Source: Saprospiraceae bacterium (lineage in GTDB: Bacteria; Bacteroidota; Bacteroidia; Chitinophagales; Saprospiraceae). From it: 64,000 nt of DNA. The DNA is taken from NCBI GenBank assembly GCA_021738725.1, contig JAIPBE010000003.1:1-64000 (forward strand). The letters run 5' to 3'. The translations under genes and the position numbers were made by a program. The notes beneath the pieces were generated by a model. It saw only the letters and a program-made list of their open reading frames with translations. It searched no databases and was not told where the DNA came from. Below, in pieces: positions 53,596-62,239 of this stretch. Positions within the stretch are counted from its first letter, which is position 1; each line of letters starts with the position of its first letter.

Positions 53596-54461
53596 CCCGG
53601 ATCTTGTTGCATATCGGGTTTGGTCTTCTGACCAGTACGTTAATGATCACCAGTGCGTGCCAGTACACAGAAGAACCTGATCGGAGCGAAGATCAACTGC
53701 TTGCCGAAGTGTTTTCCCGCCAACTGTATTACAGCGATATGGCCAGTATGATCTACGATGGTGTGACGCCTGAGGATAGCATCCTGATCGTCAATGCCTA
53801 CGTGGAAAGATGGGTCAGGGAACAACTGCTGATGCAAAAAGCGGAACAAAACATTCCCAAAGATCTGAACCTGAACAAGTTGGTGAATGACTATCGAGAA
53901 TCCCTGATCCTCAATAACTATGAACGCTTATTGATCGATTCACAATTGGATTCCACGGTGTCCGAAGCACAACTCATAGAATTCTATGAAGCGAACAAGG
54001 ACCAATACCACCTCGAAAAACCCATCGCCCACATCTTCTTCCTTCAGATCAAGAATGATCGACCCAAGCTGGACCATGCCCTGAGTTGGTGGAACGACCC
54101 CAAGCCGGAAAACTTGAAGAGATTGAAACGGTATGCAAAACGATACGCTGACAAATCCATGCTGGCAGACAGTACATGGATGCCGTTGGAAGATGTGGTG
54201 CATATGTTGCCACCGGGTGTGATGAGCGAGAACAGTGCGACACCAGGTAAGGAAATTCGATTTCAGGACCAGGATGTCAACTACCTCCTGAAGATCCGGG
54301 ACATTCGCTCCAGCCTGGAAATCGCACCGTTAGCTTATATCCGGGATCAAGCGACGCGTGCGATCCTGCATCGTCGTCAAATTGACCTGATCAATCGGGT
54401 AAAAGATCAGCTTTATGAGCTGGAGATTCGTAAAAACAACGTTAAAGTATACACCCGATAG
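53592..54461 (+). CDS. SurA-like lipoprotein without isomerase domain
   Basis: A 289-residue protein whose N-terminus (MTRILLHIGFGLLTSTLMITSACQ) is a signal with a probable lipidated cysteine near position 23. The rest resembles the helical chaperone part of SurA/PpiC proteins (AYVERWVREQLLMQKAEQNI, ATRAILHRRQIDLINRVK). However, no parvulin consensus (HILV, GGDLG) is present, so it likely acts as a chaperone only. The start is a GTG overlapping the preceding gene's TGA (GTGA). It lies between two full isomerases in one run, which suggests the three work together. Confidence 0.75.
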   Translation: MTRILLHIGFGLLTSTLMITSACQYTEEPDRSEDQLLAEVFSRQLYYSDMASMIYDGVTPEDSILIVNAYVERWVREQLLMQKAEQNIPKDLNLNKLVNDYRESLILNNYERLLIDSQLDSTVSEAQLIEFYEANKDQYHLEKPIAHIFFLQIKNDRPKLDHALSWWNDPKPENLKRLKRYAKRYADKSMLADSTWMPLEDVVHMLPPGVMSENSATPGKEIRFQDQDVNYLLKIRDIRSSLEIAPLAYIRDQATRAILHRRQIDLINRVKDQLYELEIRKNNVKVYTR

Positions 54462-54491
54462 GTCCGGAACCCATTGGGAACTCGTTTCTTT

Positions 54492-55877
54492 ATGACTATG
54501 TCCAATATGTGCAGAATTTTCCTTTCTCTTTTTTTGGTTACCTGCTTGTGTATAACTGCCCAGGCCCAGGAAAAAAAATTGATCGATAAGGTCACCGGAA
54601 CGGTGGGCGCGGAGATCATTCTTTTGTCCGATATCGAATCACAACTAGCGTATATGCAGGCTCAGCGCGGGGCCATCCCGCCCAATGCCCGTTGTATGAT
54701 CCTCGAGAACCTGCTCGGTCAAAATCTATTGCTTCATCAGGCACGAGTAGATTCGATCCAGATCACAGATGATGAGGTAGAAGCCCAGATCTCGGCCCGA
54801 GTGGATCGAATTCTGGCATTGATGAACAATGACTACCAGCAGTTCGAAGATTACTACGGAAAAACCGTTTCCGAGATCCGAGGTGAGTTTCGTGAACCGA
54901 TCCAAAACCAGATCCTGATTGAAAGGATGCAAAACAAGGTGCTTTCCTCTATTACCATCACACCGGCTGAGGTCCGTTCCTTTTTCGAACGAGTGCCCAC
55001 AGACAGCCTGCCCTATTTCAACTCCGAGGTAGAAATGGCGGAGATCGTCTATTACCCCAAGGTCAACGATGAACAAAAACAGAAAGCCTACCTCCAGATC
55101 TCCCGGATGAAAAAGATGATCACCGAGGAAAAAAAGGATTTTGCAGAGGTTGCTTCGGAGTATTCAGATGATGTGGGCTCTGCACGACTGGGAGGTGACC
55201 TTGGATGGCAAAAACGCGGCACATTTGTACCCGAATTTGAATCTGTTGCCTACAATCTTGAACCTGGCGAGATCTCCGATATTTTTGAAACTCCTTTCGG
55301 ATATCATGTCGTTCAGTTGCTGGAGCGTCGTGGAAACCTGCTGCACACCCGTCATATCCTGATCATTCCAAAGATCGAACAGGTCGATCTGGATCTGGCT
55401 ATTCATGTGCTGGATTCATTGCGTACGGCCATTTCCGTAGATTCACTCCTCACTTTTGAGGAAGCGGTCAAAGCATACAGTGATGAAAACACGACCAGTT
55501 TTAACAATGGCGGTCGCATGCTCAATCCGAAATCCGGAAATACCTTCTTCGAGATTGGAGATCTCGACCATCATCTGTTCTTTGTGATCGATACCTTGAA
55601 AGTCGGCCAGATCAGTTCACCCATCGCCGCCAAAGACCCCACCGGAAAGGTCAGCTTTCAAATGATCAAACTATTATCCCGTTCACGCCCGCACAAGGCA
55701 AGCTTGAAAACGGATTATTCACGCATCAGAGAAGCCGCTCTGGCAGAAAAAAAGAATGCTCACCTCGACAAGTGGATCGAATCGCACATTGCCCGGACGT
55801 ATATTGAGGTTGATCCCACTTACCACACCTGTCCTTCAATGGACCGGTGGATTACATCATCAGATCCAAAGCCCTGA
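54492..55877 (+). CDS. surA: SurA-type periplasmic chaperone
   Basis: A 461-residue exported chaperone of the SurA type. A signal peptide near residues 1-26 (ending CITAQAQ) leads to the N-terminal chaperone domain, with the SurA string LIDKVTGTVGAEIILLSDIESQ. Two parvulin domains follow, at about 178-278 (FAEVASEYSDDVGSARLGGDLG) and 282-395 (TRHILIIPKIEQV, NNGGRMLNPKSG). Length is close to E. coli SurA (428). The track's TTG start is replaced by the ATG at 54492; 54498 and 54507 are also possible. It is the last of three chaperone genes in a row and starts 30 bases after its neighbour. Confidence 0.9.
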   Translation: MTMSNMCRIFLSLFLVTCLCITAQAQEKKLIDKVTGTVGAEIILLSDIESQLAYMQAQRGAIPPNARCMILENLLGQNLLLHQARVDSIQITDDEVEAQISARVDRILALMNNDYQQFEDYYGKTVSEIRGEFREPIQNQILIERMQNKVLSSITITPAEVRSFFERVPTDSLPYFNSEVEMAEIVYYPKVNDEQKQKAYLQISRMKKMITEEKKDFAEVASEYSDDVGSARLGGDLGWQKRGTFVPEFESVAYNLEPGEISDIFETPFGYHVVQLLERRGNLLHTRHILIIPKIEQVDLDLAIHVLDSLRTAISVDSLLTFEEAVKAYSDENTTSFNNGGRMLNPKSGNTFFEIGDLDHHLFFVIDTLKVGQISSPIAAKDPTGKVSFQMIKLLSRSRPHKASLKTDYSRIREAALAEKKNAHLDKWIESHIARTYIEVDPTYHTCPSMDRWITSSDPKP

Positions 55878-55912
55878 TCCCGCCATTGGTATAAAGCCCC
55901 GCGGCTTCACCA

Positions 55913-55928
55913 TACCGCCTTGGCGGTA
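55913..55928. repeat. 16-base palindrome between convergent genes
   Basis: TACCGCCTTGGCGGTA is a 7-bp inverted repeat around a TT centre, with further imperfect CACC/GGTG pairing outside. It lies between surA and the convergent small membrane-protein gene and has no T tail. It may be a terminator-like hairpin or a protein site. Confidence 0.45.
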
Positions 55929-55947
55929 ACCGGTGCCTGTGCCCATC

Positions 55948-56379
55948 CTAAATAGACTGGATCTTGTAATCTCGTTGAAAGAGAGCCCAGTTGGATTTTT
56001 GACTGTAGTACAAAGCAAATCCAAAGGCGAAGATCCAGAGGTAGTCGACATTACGCGTCACCATAAATGCGATCAGGGTAACCATGTTCGCCCCTTCACA
56101 CAAGACCCATCCAAAAAAAAGAGGTGCCCGATAGTGGGTGATTTTTTGCTCTATATCCCATTCCAACCGGATCTGAGTACGGCGATTGCGGTACCAGATG
56201 AAAGGTACTGCTGCAGCGATCAGTAAAAAGATGATACAGGTGACAAAAAGCGTCTGACCGCCAATATCCTGAACCGGCAATCCCTTACGGAAAACCCATA
56301 ATGCCGGGATCAACAGGATCAACTGGCTCATGCCCAGGATCATCCAGACAAATTGTAAGACTCGGAACTGTGGATGCAT
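55948..56379 (-). CDS. Small four-helix membrane protein
   Basis: A 143-residue protein with four probable membrane helices (about 10-30, 40-62, 85-105 and 113-130) and a basic stretch, WYRNRRTQIRLEWDIEQK, between the second and third. I do not recognise the family; the pattern is seen in uncharacterised Bacteroidota proteins. The ATG at 56379 (MHPQFRVLQF) is chosen because a consensus promoter box begins 15 bases upstream of it. The track's earlier start would overlap that box. Function unknown. Confidence 0.65.
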   Translation of the reverse strand: MHPQFRVLQFVWMILGMSQLILLIPALWVFRKGLPVQDIGGQTLFVTCIIFLLIAAAVPFIWYRNRRTQIRLEWDIEQKITHYRAPLFFGWVLCEGANMVTLIAFMVTRNVDYLWIFAFGFALYYSQKSNWALFQRDYKIQSI

Positions 56380-56393
56380 AGGGCAAAAATAAC

Positions 56394-56401
56394 AAAGGCC
56401 A
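56394..56401 (-). promoter_or_regulatory. Promoter -7 box of the small membrane protein gene
   Basis: On the minus strand TATTTTTG fits TAnnTTTG and lies 14 bases before the ATG at 56379. Confidence 0.55.
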
Positions 56402-56428
56402 GGACCCATTCGGATCCCGGCCTCTGTT
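56395..56428 (-). terminator. Terminator after POT transporter
   Basis: On the minus strand AGGCCGGGATCC and a matching GGTCCTGGCCT form an imperfect stem with a five-base loop, followed by TTGTTATTTTT. It overlaps the next gene's promoter box, so termination and initiation share sequence. Confidence 0.6.
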
Positions 56429-56444
56429 TATCTTCAAAAGATCT

Positions 56445-58382
56445 TTATCTCAGACCATGCATCCATCGGGTAACCATTGGCCCCAGGATGAACAACAACA
56501 GGCCGCAGCCCATGGCAAAGAAGCCCAACATCCGGAAAACACCCAGACTCAGACTCAAAGAATCCCCTTTCAGACAGGAGATCACTTCGCCAGTGGAACT
56601 GTTATCAACAGCCTTCGCCACCTCTTCTTTTGGCAGCACAGTGACACCCTGAGCCAGGGCAGCATCTTTGGTCAATACCGTGACAAGGGACTTGCTCAGT
56701 TCCTTATCCTTCAGAGCCTGATTTGCAATGCCATCTGCTTTTTCCTTCATCTCCTGAATTTGCAAGTGGGCGACATAGTATGGTGTAGAAGAATTCGCAT
56801 TCAATTCAGCTACAAACCCGTCACTGATCAATGCCTCTTCCAGGGAATGATCCCCCAGGAAGTCTCCCTTTTGCATTTGCCGTTCCAGAACATCGTCTGC
56901 GAAACATCCGCGGAAGCTCTCACTCTGGACGATCTTCAGTTCATCCACAGCTGTAAAGTTGGCAATGTGCTTACCTGCCTGGTGAGCGATAGATGATGAC
57001 AGGAACCAGATTCCCATCAAAAATCCGACGATCTGTGAAGGCGCCAGTTTGGTGACCAGTGACAACCCGACAGGAGATAATGTCAATTCGCCCAGGGTAT
57101 GCAAGAGGTACAGGGTGATGAGGAAGATGGCTGGAACCATTCCACCGATAGCACTCCCTTTACCAAGGGTCAGAACTAAAAATCCCAGACCGAGGAGGAG
57201 TAGACCAATACCAAATTTATATGGGGCGGCAGGCTCTTTCCCTGAATTGGCCAGTTTGATCCACATCCAGGAGTAGATCGGAGCAAAAATCATGATAAAC
57301 AGAGGGTTCACGGCCTGGAAAAAGGTCGTGGTCAACTCCGCCCCCATGATATTCTTATTCACATTTCGATCGGTGAACAGGTTCAGGGCGGACCCTGCCA
57401 ACTCGAAGAATGTCCAGAACACCGTGGTGAACAGGAGTAATAACAGGATCACCCAGATCCTTTGCTGTTGTTCCCGGGAGTACTTTCCGGACAGGACGAG
57501 CAGATAGATGATTACTCCACCGCCGATAATGGCCAGGACATAATCTACTACATCATCGTTCTTGATCAGCAACCAGGAAATACCAACCAGTAGGATCGTA
57601 GCCAGATAAGGCATAATCTTGCCATTGATACCTGCAACTCCACCTTCCCGACTGTCTTCCGGGATGAGCCCGATAGGTCGATAGGTGTCCATCTGATTGC
57701 CCTCCTCATCGACATCAGTCATCAGCCATCCGGCTTTTTGTGCCCAAAGCATGATTAGTAGCCCTATGACCATTCCTATACCGGCTGTCAGGAATCCATA
57801 TTTCCAACCTTCGATCTCTCCGATGGCGCCACAGGTCAGCGGTGTCAGGAAAGCGCCGATGTTGATCCCCATATAGAAGATGGTAAACGCACCATCCCGG
57901 CGACCATCACCAGTTCTATAGAATTTACCGATCATCGAAGAGATGTTCGGTTTGAAGAAGCCATTCCCGACGACCAGCAGAGCCAGACCGATAAAGAAGG
58001 TGACCTGATCATCCATGAAGAGGGTGAATTGCCCCAATGCCATCAGGATGGAACCCCAGATGATGGCATTTCGGAAACCCATCATTTTGTCGGCGAAATA
58101 CCCTCCCAGAATAGGGGTCAGGTATACCAATGCACCATACGCAGCGTATATACCAAAGGCTTTCTCGTCTTCATAACCAAACCCGCCATTCAACAGGGTA
58201 GAGGTCATATACAACACGAGAATGGCACGCATGCCATAGTAACTGAAGCGTTCCCACAGCTCGACCATGAACATGGCAAACAAAGCCTTGGGATGAACCT
58301 TCCTGTTGGAGAATATGACGAAGGCCACCCAGGCCGCCACAGCCACCCAGGAGATTAACATGAGTTTATACGCAGGATGCAT
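56445..58382 (-). CDS. POT-family proton-coupled peptide transporter
   Basis: A 645-residue inner-membrane carrier of the proton-dependent oligopeptide transporter family. The diagnostic proton motif is complete as ELWERFSYYGMRAIL near residues 41-55, followed by GGYFADKMMGFRNAI and the second signature FYMGINIGAFLTPLTCGAIGE. Members import di- and tripeptides driven by the proton gradient. The protein is longer than standard bacterial POTs (about 490-500) because of an insertion of roughly 100 residues before the last helices (QSESFRGCFADDVLERQMQ through KDAALAQG). Long forms occur in Bacteroidota. The gene appears monocistronic, with its own promoter box and terminator. Confidence 0.93.
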   Translation of the reverse strand: MHPAYKLMLISWVAVAAWVAFVIFSNRKVHPKALFAMFMVELWERFSYYGMRAILVLYMTSTLLNGGFGYEDEKAFGIYAAYGALVYLTPILGGYFADKMMGFRNAIIWGSILMALGQFTLFMDDQVTFFIGLALLVVGNGFFKPNISSMIGKFYRTGDGRRDGAFTIFYMGINIGAFLTPLTCGAIGEIEGWKYGFLTAGIGMVIGLLIMLWAQKAGWLMTDVDEEGNQMDTYRPIGLIPEDSREGGVAGINGKIMPYLATILLVGISWLLIKNDDVVDYVLAIIGGGVIIYLLVLSGKYSREQQQRIWVILLLLLFTTVFWTFFELAGSALNLFTDRNVNKNIMGAELTTTFFQAVNPLFIMIFAPIYSWMWIKLANSGKEPAAPYKFGIGLLLLGLGFLVLTLGKGSAIGGMVPAIFLITLYLLHTLGELTLSPVGLSLVTKLAPSQIVGFLMGIWFLSSSIAHQAGKHIANFTAVDELKIVQSESFRGCFADDVLERQMQKGDFLGDHSLEEALISDGFVAELNANSSTPYYVAHLQIQEMKEKADGIANQALKDKELSKSLVTVLTKDAALAQGVTVLPKEEVAKAVDNSSTGEVISCLKGDSLSLSLGVFRMLGFFAMGCGLLLFILGPMVTRWMHGLR

Positions 58383-58422
58383 AGTGCAGAATAGTTAGAT
58401 GATTTGGTGAATAGATTACTAC

Positions 58423-58430
58423 CAAATATA
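58423..58430 (-). promoter_or_regulatory. POT transporter promoter -7 box
   Basis: On the minus strand TATATTTG fits TAnnTTTG and lies 41 bases before the ATG at 58382. Confidence 0.55.
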
Positions 58431-58508
58431 TCGCTTTTCTACGTTCGGCCACCGTATTCTGTTCACAGGCCAGCGGGATGCCACCTGATCGGTCCGTAAT
58501 AGCGACCC

Positions 58509-58799
58509 TCAGGTACCGATACCTCCCGTGAGATTGAGCAAATTGAGATCTGGAAATTGGTTTTGCAGTCGCTGAATCGCGATCTGGCTGCGAATACCTT
58601 TACGGCAATACAAGACAATGGGCAGCTCTGGATCAAGTTCATCCACGCGCTTTAGAATTTCTCCCAGTGGTATATGAATGCCTCCGATATGGAAGCGTTT
58701 TCGCTCATGTTCCTCCCTGACATCAACCAGTTGAAAGGCAATGGCCTGCTCCGTCCATGAAGTCAGGGTCGGCTGATCGATCGATCCAATTGGTGGCAT
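58509..58799 (-). CDS. Rhodanese-like domain protein
   Basis: A 96-residue single-domain rhodanese. The active-site loop is YCRKGIRS, with the cysteine expected to carry the sulfane sulfur, and the family marks LVDVREEHERKRFHIGGIHIPLGE and the ending LTGG are present. Such small proteins move sulfur or act as redox relays in the cytoplasm. The track's start would overlap the DUF4230 gene by 49 bases, so the ATG at 58799 (MPPIGSID) is preferred. It begins 26 bases after the DUF4230 stop and is the last gene of that minus-strand run. Confidence 0.85.
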   Translation of the reverse strand: MPPIGSIDQPTLTSWTEQAIAFQLVDVREEHERKRFHIGGIHIPLGEILKRVDELDPELPIVLYCRKGIRSQIAIQRLQNQFPDLNLLNLTGGIGT

Positions 58800-58825
58800 A
58801 TGGCAAGATAGCTCTCCTATCGCTG

Positions 58826-59425
58826 TCAAGGCAGGTCCTTGAGATGCAACTGATCTCGGTAACGAATTTCCCAACCGGAACGCTCACCCAAAGTCCGCAG
58901 CGTTTTGAAAAAGAGATCAGCGCGTTCGTCCGCTTTGCGGAGAAGGTCACTTTCCATGACTTTTTTTCGAAGATCCTGGCGTATATCCGACTCCATTCGA
59001 TTCATATCAGCGGCCTGAAAGGAATTGAAGGTTCCTGATTCCAGATCATAATAATCAAGATTGATCTCTAAAGCCAGGATCTGCGGGGACGGAAGGGCAC
59101 TGAGAATGAACATCCTGTCTGCCTCTCTGATCTCAACATCGATCTGATCCAGATCAAATCCGACCAGCGCCCGAGCTTTTGCCCGGATCAAGGCCTTTTT
59201 CCTCAACGGGGAAATATCAACCCCCCAATAATCTTCATACTTGTAAATCTCCAGAAAATCTCCTTCATTCGTCACGAGCTTGGCCACATCCCGATATTGC
59301 TCCAGCAGAACATCTGCATCCGTTTCGATATTGGTTTTCAATGATCGCTGTCCATACCACCATCCGAGTAAGAGAACGAGGCTTAGCAACAGCAGGCCGA
59401 TAAATAGATTCCGTAAGGATCGCAT
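58826..59425 (-). CDS. DUF4230 membrane-anchored protein
   Basis: A 199-residue protein with one N-terminal membrane helix (LRNLFIGLLLLSLVLLLGWWY) and a soluble part matching DUF4230 (YRDVAKLVTNEGDFLEIYKYED, VGFDLDQIDVEI, ILSALPSPQILALEI). The family is widespread in Bacteroidota and Firmicutes with no known activity. It starts nine bases after the DUF3108 stop on the same strand and probably belongs to its transcript. Confidence 0.82.
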   Translation of the reverse strand: MRSLRNLFIGLLLLSLVLLLGWWYGQRSLKTNIETDADVLLEQYRDVAKLVTNEGDFLEIYKYEDYWGVDISPLRKKALIRAKARALVGFDLDQIDVEIREADRMFILSALPSPQILALEINLDYYDLESGTFNSFQAADMNRMESDIRQDLRKKVMESDLLRKADERADLFFKTLRTLGERSGWEIRYRDQLHLKDLP

Positions 59426-59434
59426 ATGTTGTCC

Positions 59435-60301
59435 TTATTCGTTGATGCGTGAGGTGACCGGGTAACGCAGCCCTTTGTAGCTCTTCAACACGGCTTTCAC
59501 CGATCCTACAGATACAGGTGATTCGATCAGGAGAGGGATGTGGTTCGAATCATCTGATGCATATATTTTCATCTCATTTCCTTCCTCAAAAACATGTCCT
59601 GGAATGGTTTGGGGTGTAAAGCTGAGGGCTTTGAAAAGACCCTGTCCTCTCACATCCAATTGATGCACTTTCCCGTCAAACGCAACCTTCAGAGGATACT
59701 CTTCCCGATCCAAAAAGACTCTGACAGGGAATATGAATCCACTCTTGCGATCATTAAAATTCTGATTTCGGGTATAATAGATAGAGGAGAGGATGTCATG
59801 AGCACATCCGGACAGATCAAACTGGCGTACCTCGAGTGGATGCTTGCCTCGCTTTCGCCGGGAGGTAACCGCATGGGTAGTTGGAGAATAACTCACTTCT
59901 TCATGCAGCGAATAGTTTCCCTCTTTGACATCTCTGATCGTATGAATGGGCTGGAGTGTTTGCTTGTCCACAATGGCCTCGTAGTAGTCACGAACCTTAA
60001 AAAACCACTCGTAACTCGAATACGTACGTCCTTTCGCAGACAGCTTGTAGGTGCTTCCTTGATCCTCAACCTTAAATGTTACTTCTCCTGCGGACAGCCA
60101 GACAAAATTCCAGTTGTAGTAGATCTTGTAAACGACCTCCTCTCCACCCAGAAAGGCAATATTCTCCGTCGAACACAGATCAAATTCTTTGGCTTCGGTG
60201 GTATCTACCTGTTGATCCACCTGTCCGTTTGGTTGGATGGGCAGAAAAAACAAGAACCCCAGTAACAGGATATTAGTGAAGACGGTATGTAGTACGTACA
60301 T
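59435..60301 (-). CDS. DUF3108 exported protein
   Basis: A 288-residue protein with an N-terminal signal (MYVLHTVFTNILLLGFLFFLPIQPNGQ) and a DUF3108 domain (EEVVYKIYYNWNFVWLSAGEVTFKV, YEWFFKVRDYYEAIVDKQTLQPI). The family is predicted to form a beta-sandwich in the periplasm and has no settled role. The track's TTG start is dropped for the ATG at 60301, which still overlaps the preceding gene by about 28 bases, indicating coupled expression with the flippase-like gene. Confidence 0.82.
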   Translation of the reverse strand: MYVLHTVFTNILLLGFLFFLPIQPNGQVDQQVDTTEAKEFDLCSTENIAFLGGEEVVYKIYYNWNFVWLSAGEVTFKVEDQGSTYKLSAKGRTYSSYEWFFKVRDYYEAIVDKQTLQPIHTIRDVKEGNYSLHEEVSYSPTTHAVTSRRKRGKHPLEVRQFDLSGCAHDILSSIYYTRNQNFNDRKSGFIFPVRVFLDREEYPLKVAFDGKVHQLDVRGQGLFKALSFTPQTIPGHVFEEGNEMKIYASDDSNHIPLLIESPVSVGSVKAVLKSYKGLRYPVTSRINE

Positions 60302-61217
60302 CTGGTAGTTGTTTATAAAGGTTATTACTGAAGAGGATAGTGCCTCCAATGAAACCTGGAATCAGCAAGTTGATCAGCCACAAGAGGAGAGAAGCTGTCG
60401 CTGCCTGTACAGGCTCGATCACCATGATCCCACCCAATATGACAGCAAATTGGATCCGGGCCATCCATCCCAATGCCGGGGGAAGAGGTAGGACGGTTTG
60501 TAAAAAAAAGATGGCGAAGGCAAAAATGAACAGATGTGTAACCGGTAGGTCCAAACCGACAAAAGACAAAAGCAACACAAACTGGATACTATAGGTAGCA
60601 TACCTTAATAACGCCCAACCCCCTGCACTCGTTACAGCTGCAGTTCCTAAAATATTCCTAAAATGTTCGATGGTTTCCTTAAAGAATCGATTCAAATGCT
60701 GGTTATAACGCAAAAAGATCAACCCTATGATCAGGACTGCCAAACAGACAACGACAGACACCCAGGACCATTCCACCAGGCCTCTGACCATATCCATTTG
60801 CCCGGAAAACAATACGATACATAGGCCAATCATAGTGATCCAGATGGTCTGAAGCAGACTGCCGGTCATCGTTGCACTGACTACTGCGGGGCGCTCATCT
60901 GCCGGAAAAAACAACATTCTTCCTGCAAATTCGCCCATTCGATTGGGTAGAAACATCGACACGGTAATACCTGCCAGCACACTCTGGCAGGTCTTTAATA
61001 GGGGAAATGCACTGGTTTTGCCTAATAACACATGAAATTTTTTCATCTCCAGGCCCCAATTCACCGGAACCAGGAGGATCGCCCATATCAGGGATGGCCA
61101 GGACAGAGGCCAGGTCTCCACATTCAATGGCCAATTTGAAGGTTCCAATCGATCAATGATCACCATCGCAAATCCGAAGGTCAACCCCAGAAATAACCCG
61201 ATGCGGATGTACTTCAT
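60273..61217 (-). CDS. Lysylphosphatidylglycerol synthase-type membrane protein
   Basis: A 314-residue polytopic membrane protein with about eight helices, of the flippase-like (LPG synthase transmembrane) family. Recognisable parts are VSMFLPNRMGEFAGRMLFF and a later LPLPPALGWMARIQFAVIL segment. Relatives move or modify lipids, but lone membrane parts have unknown substrates. The track runs back to 61409, overlapping ruvC; the ATG at 61217 (MKYIRIGLF) begins at the first helix. A near-consensus box (TACTTTTA, 61250-61257 on the minus strand) supports this choice. It is divergent from ruvC and overlaps the DUF3108 gene downstream. Confidence 0.8.
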   Translation of the reverse strand: MKYIRIGLFLGLTFGFAMVIIDRLEPSNWPLNVETWPLSWPSLIWAILLVPVNWGLEMKKFHVLLGKTSAFPLLKTCQSVLAGITVSMFLPNRMGEFAGRMLFFPADERPAVVSATMTGSLLQTIWITMIGLCIVLFSGQMDMVRGLVEWSWVSVVVCLAVLIIGLIFLRYNQHLNRFFKETIEHFRNILGTAAVTSAGGWALLRYATYSIQFVLLLSFVGLDLPVTHLFIFAFAIFFLQTVLPLPPALGWMARIQFAVILGGIMVIEPVQAATASLLLWLINLLIPGFIGGTILFSNNLYKQLPDVRTTYRLH

Positions 61218-61273
61218 TGCAGATGAGGGCATGCCAAGCTCCATAAGGTTAAAAGTATAACTAATTTTAGGCG

Positions 61274-61837
61274 ATGAGTCACTCACCCCTTCGAATCCTG
61301 GGAATCGACCCCGGTACCAATTTTCTCGGATATGGCGTTCTGGATGTAAAAGGGAAAACCCTGCATGTCCTGGAATCGGGTGTACTGACCTTAACGCATC
61401 TGAGTTCATCTTCAGAAAAACTCAAGCGTATTTTTGAACGGACACGGACGTTGATCCTGCAGCATGAACCGCATGAATTGGCAATTGAAGCTCCGTTCTT
61501 TGGAAAGAATATTCAATCCATGCTCAAACTTGGAAGAGCCCAGGGTGTGTCCATCGCTGCGGCGCTTTCACAGAATATTCCCTACACGGAATATGCACCC
61601 CGACGGATCAAACAAGCGGTCACCGGGAAAGGAGGGGCCACCAAGGATCAGGTGGCTGCCATGCTGGAACATATCCTGAAGATCCCGGTTCGTGGTGAAT
61701 TGAGTGAAGATGCCAGCGATGCACTGGGGGTTGCTGTGTGTCACTACTATCAGTTGACTGGGAAGTTTTCAGCCCCTGAAAAAGGCAACAGCTGGTCCTC
61801 TTTCATCAAACAAAACCCGAAACGGCTCCTGCCCTAA
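61274..61837 (+). CDS. ruvC: Holliday junction resolvase RuvC
   Basis: A 187-residue endonuclease that cuts Holliday junctions after RuvAB migration. The RNase H-like active site is complete: D12 in GIDPGTN, E72 in AIEAPFFG and the D146/D149 pair in SEDASDALGVAVCH. Length is slightly above E. coli RuvC (173). The promoter region is shared with the divergent flippase-like gene. Its 3' end overlaps the convergent HIT gene by four bases. Its partner gene ruvA is 37 kb away, so no ruv operon exists here. Confidence 0.96.
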   Translation: MSHSPLRILGIDPGTNFLGYGVLDVKGKTLHVLESGVLTLTHLSSSSEKLKRIFERTRTLILQHEPHELAIEAPFFGKNIQSMLKLGRAQGVSIAAALSQNIPYTEYAPRRIKQAVTGKGGATKDQVAAMLEHILKIPVRGELSEDASDALGVAVCHYYQLTGKFSAPEKGNSWSSFIKQNPKRLLP

Positions 61838-62235
61838 TTGGAAAGTATTCGGGCTTGTATCTTCTCCGCCAATGCCTGCATCTCTTCCGGCGACACTTCG
61901 ACGGGAGGGTTTTTGAAATTGATGTCACTGACCTGGTTGATAGGAACAAGATGAATGTGGGTGTGGGGGACTTCCAAACCGATCACAGCCACACCGATCC
62001 GAGCACATGTCACCTCCTGCTCCAGGGCCAGAGCCACCTGCTTGGCAAAGAGCATCAAACCGGAAAGCTCGCCATCCTCCATACGGAAGATATAATCAGA
62101 CTCCTTTTTAGGAATGACCAGCGTGTGACCTTTGGCCAGGGGACGAATATCCAGAAACGCGAGATAAGCATCGTTCTCTGCGACCCGATAACAGGGAATC
62201 TCCCCTTCAATGATTCGTGTAAAAAGGGTAGGCAT
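61834..62235 (-). CDS. HIT family nucleotide hydrolase
   Basis: A 133-residue histidine triad protein of the Hint branch. The catalytic triad is HTHIH at 91-95 within VPHTHIHLVP, and the front part carries IIEGEIPCYRVAEND and PLAKGHTLVIPK. Hint proteins act on nucleoside phosphoramidates or adenylated lysine in the cytoplasm, though the natural substrate is usually unclear. It starts four bases after the greA stop, so the two are co-transcribed. Confidence 0.93.
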   Translation of the reverse strand: MPTLFTRIIEGEIPCYRVAENDAYLAFLDIRPLAKGHTLVIPKKESDYIFRMEDGELSGLMLFAKQVALALEQEVTCARIGVAVIGLEVPHTHIHLVPINQVSDINFKNPPVEVSPEEMQALAEKIQARILSN

Positions 62236-62239
62236 GACC

